From Solimicrobium sp040544425 (GTDB lineage Bacteria > Pseudomonadota > Gammaproteobacteria > Burkholderiales > Burkholderiaceae_D): 12,299 bases of DNA. Of this stretch, positions 7,863-12,299 are shown piece after piece (the first letter of the stretch is position 1; each line of letters begins with the position of its first letter). The translations under genes and the position numbers were made by a program. The notes under the pieces are model-generated. The model saw only the letters and a list, made by a program, of their open reading frames with translations. It searched no databases and was not told where the DNA came from. Location: the NCBI GenBank assembly GCA_040544425.1, contig JBEONO010000046.1:1-12299 (forward strand). Reading direction: 5' to 3'.

Positions 7863-8878
7863 TATTTCTGCCCTTGTGCCGTATTTGTGCCGTAAAGTAG
7901 AGATCCCACCACATCTGCATGCCTAGCCATTTGTGCAGGTGCCAAGTGTGCATACCGCCTCACCATCTCAGCAGACTTCCATCCGCCCATTTCCTGAAGG
8001 TCATACATCGGGGTGCCATTTTGAACCAGCCAACTTGCCCATGTATGCCTTAAGTCATGCCAACGGAAGTCCTCAATCCCTGCTCGTACTAAAGCACTTC
8101 GCCACGCCTTCGTATTTACCTGCCCTACTGGTTTTCCAGCATAAGTAAACACATGAGCCTCGTGCTTACCTAATTGCCGCTGTAAAAGTTCGACCGCAAA
8201 TTGACTCAGCGAAATATGTATATCTTCTTTGCTCTTCGCCTTATCTCCAGGTATCCACGCAGTTTGTCGATTCAAATCAACTTGTTCCCAAGTTAATCCA
8301 AGAACATTGGCTTGTCTCAATCCCGTCGACAATGCAAACAGCGTGATATCGCGCTGATGAAATGGAAGCTCCTTAAGTAGCACGTTAGCTTTTTCCGGCG
8401 ATATCCACCGCACTCGTCGTTTTGCTTCTTTGTAGAGCCTGACTTTAGGAGCTTTTTCTATCCATTCCCACTCCAGGTAAGCTTTCCGCAGAATCGAACG
8501 AATCAATGCCAAATAGCGATTCGCCGTTGGTCCACTTGATTCCAGTTTTTTCTTCTCCCCAATCGATTCAATATCATCACGGCTAATTTCAGCAAGGACA
8601 CGCCCTCTGAAAAATTGCTGCAACCAAATCAATTTTTTAGCATCTTCACGATGCGTCTTTTTGTGGCTGGTTTCAACTAACCATTTATGTCCAGCGTCAT
8701 CCCACAAATAATTGGGCTTATCGCCGAGCCTATTGACGCGCCATGATTCCGATTTTAACTTGTCATGGAGTTCTTGCGCTTGGGGCTTACTACTTGTTCC
8801 AGCAGAGCGTCTAATGCGCTCACCGGATGGCGCGGTGAAATCAATCCACCACGTGTTACCGCGTTTGATAAGTGACAT
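7862..8878 (-). CDS. Tyrosine recombinase (phage/island-type integrase)
   Basis: This 338-aa site-specific recombinase is expected to integrate and excise the element at the neighbouring tRNA-Asn. An N-terminal arm-binding region (MSLIKRGNTWWIDFTAPSGE) is followed by a core-binding SAM-like helical domain at about 60-150 and the catalytic domain at about 155-330. Catalytic residues are readable: Arg188 (STGLRQANVLGL), a beta-hairpin Lys near 214-216, His274 and Arg277 (WHDLRHTW), Trp300 in place of the second His (MGGWKS, a common variant), and the nucleophile Tyr309 (RRYAHL). It is full length and all key residues are present, so it is probably active. It is transcribed toward the tRNA. Its start lies inside the preceding excisionase-like gene, with an overlap of about 124 bp in another frame. 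The N-terminal sequence after the ATG at 8878 matches the usual start of this family, so the overlap is likely real. Confidence 0.95.
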   Translation of the reverse strand: MSLIKRGNTWWIDFTAPSGERIRRSAGTSSKPQAQELHDKLKSESWRVNRLGDKPNYLWDDAGHKWLVETSHKKTHREDAKKLIWLQQFFRGRVLAEISRDDIESIGEKKKLESSGPTANRYLALIRSILRKAYLEWEWIEKAPKVRLYKEAKRRVRWISPEKANVLLKELPFHQRDITLFALSTGLRQANVLGLTWEQVDLNRQTAWIPGDKAKSKEDIHISLSQFAVELLQRQLGKHEAHVFTYAGKPVGQVNTKAWRSALVRAGIEDFRWHDLRHTWASWLVQNGTPMYDLQEMGGWKSAEMVRRYAHLAPAQMARHADVVGSLLYGTNTAQGQK

Positions 8879-9084
8879 ACTTTTTCCTTTCTCTGTGTCA
8901 CTTGCAACGCTTGCCGGGGTTGAGCATATAGCGAACGGACATAGTCGACAAGATCATTTTCAAGAAAAATCCAAGATTTCCCAGGCTTTGCACCAGGTAA
9001 CTCACCCAATTTGGCCCGGCGACGGACCTCCTCCTTGTGCATATGGAGAAAATTTGCTGCTTCGGTAAGATCAAAGGTGCGCAT
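8755..9084 (-). CDS. Excisionase-like helix-turn-helix protein
   Basis: This 109-aa protein has a MerR/excisionase-type winged HTH at about residues 3-52: FDLTEAANFLHMHKEEVRRR, then GELPGAKPGKSWIFLENDL. This is the usual motif of small DNA-binding proteins that direct integrase to excise an element or that regulate its promoter. The C-terminal half (about 55-109) is basic and unstructured-looking, and its last 40 or so codons share DNA with the integrase start in a different frame. That pairing of an HTH gene with an overlapping integrase is one I recognise from other proteobacterial islands. No Shine-Dalgarno is visible before the ATG at 9084; the leader is AT-only. It is divergent from the 394-aa gene across about 170 bp, so the gap should contain promoters for both directions. 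Confidence 0.8.
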   Translation of the reverse strand: MRTFDLTEAANFLHMHKEEVRRRAKLGELPGAKPGKSWIFLENDLVDYVRSLYAQPRQALQVTQRKEKVCHLSNAVTRGGLISPRHPVSALDALLEQVVSPKRKNSMTS

Positions 9085-9226
9085 TTTGAAAAATAATTAA
9101 TTAATAAAATACCAAATAAAAACACCGCCAATCAGAGTAAATTAAAGTGACTAGGCAATAGCGCCGATATCCATTAATCCCTGTCCTAGCGACCAGAGAT
9201 TAATATCTCACACGATGAGCAACACG

Positions 9227-9250
9227 GTGGACTGCAATTAGGAGGTATTT
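9227..9250 (+). repeat. Left copy of a 24-bp inverted repeat, containing the RBS of the next gene
   Basis: The copy begins GTGGACTGCAATTAGG and continues GAGGTATTT. Its reverse complement, with one mismatch, is at 10710-10733. The AGGAGG inside this copy is the Shine-Dalgarno of the 394-aa gene (ATG 7 nt later), so a bound protein would also block translation initiation or the early transcript. Identity stops sharply at both edges. Confidence 0.85.
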
Positions 9251-9252
9251 AG

Positions 9253-10437
9253 ATGACGACTGCAAAAGAAGGTAGAGCTAACAAAATCGCTCAGCTTCTA
9301 GAAAATTTCAACCCTAGTTATGTCGACGTACCGGAATACATCGGAAGTGCTATTGCAGACTGCATGGCGTCCTTTTCACAAAATGACTCCCAAAAATCTG
9401 GCAATAATGTAATTGCGCGAAAGGTCGCTGAACAGGTTGATAAACCCTTCTTACGATTCGTCAACGAGCATATTCTTACCGAACCAAAATGGAAATTGTC
9501 TGAACTTGCCATTCTTGATTTTGGCGAAGCGGATTTGAAATTGTTCAAATGGTACAAACCGAGACTCCGAGCAATCGAAAATATGGTTCCTAAAAAATAT
9601 GGTCCTGCAGTTGCGACTATTGACCTTTTAAGGAAATTTTTATATCGCTGTTCTATTCAACTTCCAGCAGTAGTTCACGTTCTGAATCTTGAGGAAGGAC
9701 AACTGATCCCCGGCACAACCAATAAATTTAGAAGAAAAGAAATTGAGGTACCTGGAAAAGAGACACGTTTAATGGAGCGACTACCATGGTATTTGCAGGT
9801 GTTCTATCAACCTGATTACTGCGAAGTTTGCTGCGATTTTAACCAGGCCAAAACAAAGTTAATTGAAATTCTTAGCACCAAACCAGAACTTAGCGACAAA
9901 GTTAAACGACTCGTTAAATGCCATTCACCTCTCGTTGCAAAAGACTACTCATTACAATATTGTACGAATCATAAAGAGCGAGCGGCATGCGGCACAGCTA
10001 ATAAGCGACGTTTGCATTTTTATACTGCAATGCGACTGATCACGGATGTTGGCGTGATCACCGAATCGACGCCACATACGCACGAAAATTTACGAAAATA
10101 CGCCTATTGGTTAGCGTATCAGCCTGGCCGTCAGTCTCAGACACTTAAGCAACTTCCGGAAATAGTCAGCGATTTATATGTGCGAAATATCAAGATGACT
10201 GGGAGTCATACGGAAGAGGAGTTAAATCAACTTAATAATTTGGTTCAAATACTGAGAACGCTCGAGGAGGAGTCAACGAACAATCCTAATTGGACTAACA
10301 AATGTTTAGGAAATCTGAAGCCGATTTGCACTCATAATTTGACCACAGAAGAATGGAGGAAATTGGTGGAAATTGAAGCAATGAAATTGAAACAAGAATT
10401 TGACGTTGAAATCAAACTGGGATGGGAAGCCACATAA
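9253..10437 (+). CDS. Unrecognised 394-aa protein with a possible CxxC...CxxH metal site
   Basis: I do not recognise this protein. It is soluble, with no signal peptide or membrane segment. A mostly helical, Lys/Leu-rich N-terminal part (about 1-135) leads to a central region with C190-x2-C193 (YCEVC), another Cys at 194 and 223, and C237-x2-H240 (YCTNH) followed by a basic stretch, KERAACGTANKRR. The spacing suggests a zinc site next to a possible nucleic-acid-binding patch. The C-terminal third is helical and charged. The start is very well supported by AGGAGG 7 nt upstream, inside a 24-bp repeat. It is AT-richer than the chromosomal genes, so it belongs to the mobile element. It lies between the integration module and the mobilization operon, where a replication, regulatory, cargo or transfer-accessory role is possible, but nothing in the sequence decides between these. 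It shows no transposase DDE or integrase motif. Confidence 0.8.
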   Translation: MTTAKEGRANKIAQLLENFNPSYVDVPEYIGSAIADCMASFSQNDSQKSGNNVIARKVAEQVDKPFLRFVNEHILTEPKWKLSELAILDFGEADLKLFKWYKPRLRAIENMVPKKYGPAVATIDLLRKFLYRCSIQLPAVVHVLNLEEGQLIPGTTNKFRRKEIEVPGKETRLMERLPWYLQVFYQPDYCEVCCDFNQAKTKLIEILSTKPELSDKVKRLVKCHSPLVAKDYSLQYCTNHKERAACGTANKRRLHFYTAMRLITDVGVITESTPHTHENLRKYAYWLAYQPGRQSQTLKQLPEIVSDLYVRNIKMTGSHTEEELNQLNNLVQILRTLEEESTNNPNWTNKCLGNLKPICTHNLTTEEWRKLVEIEAMKLKQEFDVEIKLGWEAT

Positions 10438-10762
10438 AGTCGTTCGACGATATTAAATCGCCATCCAACTATCGGCAAAAAAACAAAGGAGGCGCATTTC
10501 GTTTGTAAGGGCAATTTTACTGCAACGCAAATGTATGGCAGTTCAATTTCTAAAAGCCGAAAACGCTAACAGGTTTCGATAGATTGACGAAAACTGGATC
10601 TATTCAGGTAGGCCTACAACGGCAACTTGAACAATAATAATATTCCCGCGTCATTACGACATATTGACGCAATCTAAAAAGTGCAAACAGGTCAACTCTT
10701 TCGGTGTCCAAATACATCCTAATTGCAGTCCACTGGCCTTCAAATTTGATGTCATATTCTGA
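10438..10762 (+). other. 325-bp gap before the mobilization operon; candidate oriT/control region
   Basis: No credible gene is seen here; a GGAGG at about 10488-10492 has no properly spaced start codon. The gap holds an imperfect 9-bp stem with one mismatch (CAGGTTTCG at 10570-10578 / CGAAAACTG at 10588-10596, 9-nt loop) and the right copy of the 24-bp repeat. The plus strand of that copy includes TACATCCTAATTGC, which resembles the ATCCTG core of nic sites used by MOBP/VirD2-like relaxases. A transfer origin just upstream of mobC-relaxase would be the expected place. The oriT assignment is only a hypothesis. Confidence 0.3.
10710..10733 (-). repeat. Right copy of the 24-bp inverted repeat
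   Basis: On the minus strand this copy reads GTGGACTGCAATTAGG then ATGTATTT, matching 9227-9250 at 23 of 24 positions. It lies 29 bp before the GTG start of the relaxase-like gene. Flanks outside and inside the two copies do not match each other, and no target duplication borders the pair. Confidence 0.85.
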
Positions 10763-11431
10763 GTGGCCAATCCCGGCTGCACTCAGAAAGAAACTGTGAA
10801 CCCATATTTAATCAGAAGACCAATAGGCGTAAACGATGATTGCGTTTATTTGGGATGCTTTGATTTTGAGATTAATTTCAAAAAAATAAAAGATCTAAGC
10901 AATTGGAATGATCGTATCAAGACGTACATTATTCCATCCCAGGACAATGCCGACCATCCAAAACCTTGCATTGCAATTAGAACCGGTAATTTACGTGATG
11001 ATCTCGTCCGCGCAACATATCGAATGAGCGTATTGGCGTGGGAGAATTTTAACGGTACCAATCCATCTCTATGTTTCACGATGTGGTGGCATAGAAATGA
11101 CAACCCTAATCTTAATGATATTTTGGATACAGCGGAACACTGCATTAAAGCGCTCGGCATGTCGCATCATTTGTATTTCATCACCGTCCACAGGCATTTT
11201 TTTGGGGGACTCTGTTGCAACGTCGTGATTAATCGACTTGATCCAATCACGTACAAATCAAAAAGAGTCCGTGGCATCAATCGAAAGCTTGATTATGCAG
11301 TGAGGGAATGTGAAATCAAATTCGACTGGAAACCTGACGAATATGGACTCCATCAGGTTGTGGTTGATAGCGACAATCAAAAAGTGATCATTCCTGTTCC
11401 CAGCGCAAATGGTGATAAAAATCCGTCATGA
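10763..11431 (+). CDS. Relaxase-domain paralogue that has lost the metal-binding histidines
   Basis: The 222-aa protein resembles the VirD2/MobA-type relaxase domain. Residues 68-133 (KPCIAIRTGNL ... AEHCIKALGM) line up with residues 61-125 of the true relaxase start encoded 0.4 kb downstream (KCLAIRTHGV ... AQHAIAALGM). The family's active-site strand then follows: the usual pattern HRDTDN-x-HxH-x3-NR appears here as HRHFFGGLCCNVVINRLDP (143-161). His143 and the NR remain, Asp is replaced by His145, and the HxH becomes Cys151-Cys152-Asn153. The family's next segment (KLDYAVRECEIKFDW) is retained, so the fold is probably kept while metal-dependent nicking should be lost. No obvious N-terminal catalytic-tyrosine motif is seen. 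The GTG start at 10763 is uncertain; a GTG at 10796 is the alternative. It is first in a putative operon and its stop overlaps the mobC start (ATGA). It could be an accessory relaxosome or regulatory protein. Confidence 0.75.
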   Translation: MANPGCTQKETVNPYLIRRPIGVNDDCVYLGCFDFEINFKKIKDLSNWNDRIKTYIIPSQDNADHPKPCIAIRTGNLRDDLVRATYRMSVLAWENFNGTNPSLCFTMWWHRNDNPNLNDILDTAEHCIKALGMSHHLYFITVHRHFFGGLCCNVVINRLDPITYKSKRVRGINRKLDYAVRECEIKFDWKPDEYGLHQVVVDSDNQKVIIPVPSANGDKNPS

Positions 11432-11754
11432 AAAAATTATTCCAAACGATCAATGAATCAGATCGAAAAAGCGTCGTGATTCACGTTCGAGTGACTGCCA
11501 AAGAAGCTGAGTCTATAACTCTATCCGCATCGGCACGTGACCTGACGCTGTGTGAATTTATTCGTCGCACTTCCCTTGGCAGAAAAACGGACATTCGGTA
11601 CGAGTCTCATATCATTCGAGAGCTTCGCGAAATTGCCAAAATTATTAAACTTCTGCACGACGCAGTCGGTAAAAATGAAATTACCTATTTTGAATCGGAA
11701 TGGACTCCAGTGATCGACGAAATAATTTCAGCGATGCGTCGAATTGAAAAATAA
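11428..11754 (+). CDS. mobC: MobC-like ribbon-helix-helix relaxosome protein
   Basis: This 108-aa basic protein has a ribbon-helix-helix fold at about 16-52: a beta-strand VVIHVRVTAKEA, helix A ESITLSASARDLT, then LCEFIRRTSLGRK. The RVT...A...L...FIRR..LGR pattern is characteristic of plasmid mobilization MobC/relaxosome accessory proteins encoded just before a relaxase. The C-terminal half is helical. Such proteins bind oriT DNA, help the relaxase melt and nick, and often repress their own operon. The ATG overlaps the stop of the previous gene by 4 bp (ATGA) and has no Shine-Dalgarno, which indicates translational coupling. The symbol reflects family and position; the name in any given element may differ. 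Confidence 0.75.
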   Translation: MKKLFQTINESDRKSVVIHVRVTAKEAESITLSASARDLTLCEFIRRTSLGRKTDIRYESHIIRELREIAKIIKLLHDAVGKNEITYFESEWTPVIDEIISAMRRIEK

Positions 11755-11823
11755 TTTGGTTGATTATTTCAATTTGTATTCAAGCCGATTTAAATAATTG
11801 TAGATGTTTTTTTTAAAAATCAA

Positions 11824-12210
11824 ATGATTCCAAAAGTCCTCCCACAGCGTCATTACATGTCTAATGTTGCAAAGCCATTCAACGACTTGATCGGATATAT
11901 TCGGGAAATCAAAAATCCAGCTGGCCATAATCTTTCGTCAAATCGATTTTCAGACCTATTGACTTACGCGACGTCACCACATGACAGCTCCACAGATCAA
12001 GAAAAATGCTTGGCTATTCGCACCCATGGCGTCGTTGACGTTTCAACTGCGTCACTTGAAATGAATGCCGTTGCAGCAAAAAATAAACGGTGTAAAGACC
12101 CTACATACCATTTTATACTGAGTTGGCCGGAACACGAAAATCCGGATCATGATTCAATTTTTGATGCGGCCCAGCATGCAATCGCAGCATTGGGAATGCG
12201 CGAACTATAG
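11824..12210 (+). pseudogene. VirD2/MobA-type relaxase, N-terminal fragment cut by an insertion sequence
   Basis: The start MIPKVLPQRH and the segments FNDLIGYIREIK, LEMNAVAAKN, KDPTYHFILSWPEHENP and IFDAAQHAIAALGM are the familiar order of the MOBP/VirD2-like relaxase domain. Tyr25 in the LIGYI motif is a candidate nicking tyrosine. The reading frame ends at residue 128, just after ALGM, where the family normally continues with HQ and the HRDTDN-x-HxH metal site. The stop codon touches a sequence that looks like an IS left end, so the gene was interrupted, not naturally short. The fragment lacks the metal site and should be inactive for transfer. The start is chosen because its N-terminus matches family starts; no Shine-Dalgarno precedes it, only an AT-rich leader with a T8 run. 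The remaining part of the relaxase should lie beyond the IS, outside the window. Confidence 0.8.
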
Positions 12211-12299
12211 TGGTCCCAGGATTTGAGACAGTAACCGCAGGGTAGTTTAAGCTGTTGTCTTGAAAAGGATGACAGCAAATGAGTGAAAGTAAAAAGCGC
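12211..12299 (+). mobile_element. Left end of an insertion sequence, probably IS3 family (runs off the right edge)
   Basis: From TGGTCCCAGGATTTGAGACA the sequence no longer continues the relaxase and instead looks like an IS terminal repeat beginning with TG, followed by a short leader and a transposase start. Only 89 bp are visible, so the right end and target duplication cannot be checked. The exact boundary could be a few bases to the left, because CTATAG before it may already belong to the IS. Confidence 0.55.
12279..12299 (+). CDS. First codons of an IS transposase (orfA-like)
   Basis: ATG at 12279 encodes MSESKKR before the window ends. AAGGA lies 10 nt upstream. A short basic start of this kind is typical of IS3-family OrfA helix-turn-helix proteins, but seven residues cannot prove it. 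Confidence 0.45.

Noticed and set aside
10603..10717. A 37-codon minus-strand ORF starting inside the right repeat copy
   Set aside because: Short, no recognisable motif, and only a weak AGGA-like sequence that overlaps the start; most likely chance.
9227..10733. The 24-bp inverted repeats as the ends of a 1.5-kb insertion sequence with the 394-aa gene as transposase
   Set aside because: No DDE, HUH or recombinase motif is visible in the protein, no target duplication borders the repeats, and the left repeat contains the gene's ribosome binding site, which is unusual for an IS. It remains an alternative, not the main call.
7826..12210. A second tRNA-Asn 3' end (attR) or a CRISPR array inside the element
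   Set aside because: Reading the right-hand half showed no second copy of the T-arm/acceptor sequence and no regularly spaced direct repeats.

Overview
The window suggests a betaproteobacterial chromosome, probably Burkholderiales/Oxalobacteraceae. This is inferred from the style of the TonB/ExbB/receptor proteins, the divergent uvrB-aminotransferase pair and the moderate GC of the core genes; it is recognition by eye, not a database result. The window falls into two parts: ordinary chromosome (about 1-7825) and the left part of an AT-richer mobile element that begins beside a tRNA-Asn gene and continues past the right edge.

Chromosomal part. On the minus strand, a TonB-dependent outer-membrane receptor (3515-1116) is followed by tonB (1041-394) and the start of exbB (317 to the left edge). 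This is a self-contained uptake unit: receptor, energy transducer and motor. A hairpin plus T-rich tract between receptor and tonB looks like an attenuator. Upstream of the receptor are two copies of a palindromic TGTATATAC-type motif, likely operators, and then a roughly 500-bp gap with no convincing gene. Next are uvrB (minus; nucleotide-excision repair) and, divergent from it, an aspartate/aromatic aminotransferase (plus). Then comes tRNA-Asn(GTT) with a clear -35/-10 promoter and its own terminator.

Mobile part. A tyrosine recombinase (minus) ends 36 bp after the tRNA and overlaps an excisionase-like helix-turn-helix gene. This is the usual left end of an integrative element in a tRNA gene. 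Divergent from these is an unrecognised 394-aa protein with a possible CxxC...CxxH metal site. It is bracketed by a 24-bp inverted repeat with one mismatch; the left copy contains the gene's Shine-Dalgarno and the right copy lies just upstream of a mobilization operon. That operon holds (i) a 222-aa protein that matches the relaxase domain but has lost the metal-binding HxH, (ii) a MobC-like ribbon-helix-helix protein whose start overlaps the previous stop, and (iii) a true relaxase cut off after its first 125 or so residues by what looks like the left end of an IS3-family insertion sequence.

The best reading of the right-hand half is an integrative and mobilizable element whose relaxase has been inactivated by an IS. 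Its most unusual features are the apparently catalytically dead relaxase paralogue placed in front of mobC-relaxase, and the shared 24-bp inverted sites that link the unknown 394-aa gene to the mob operon.
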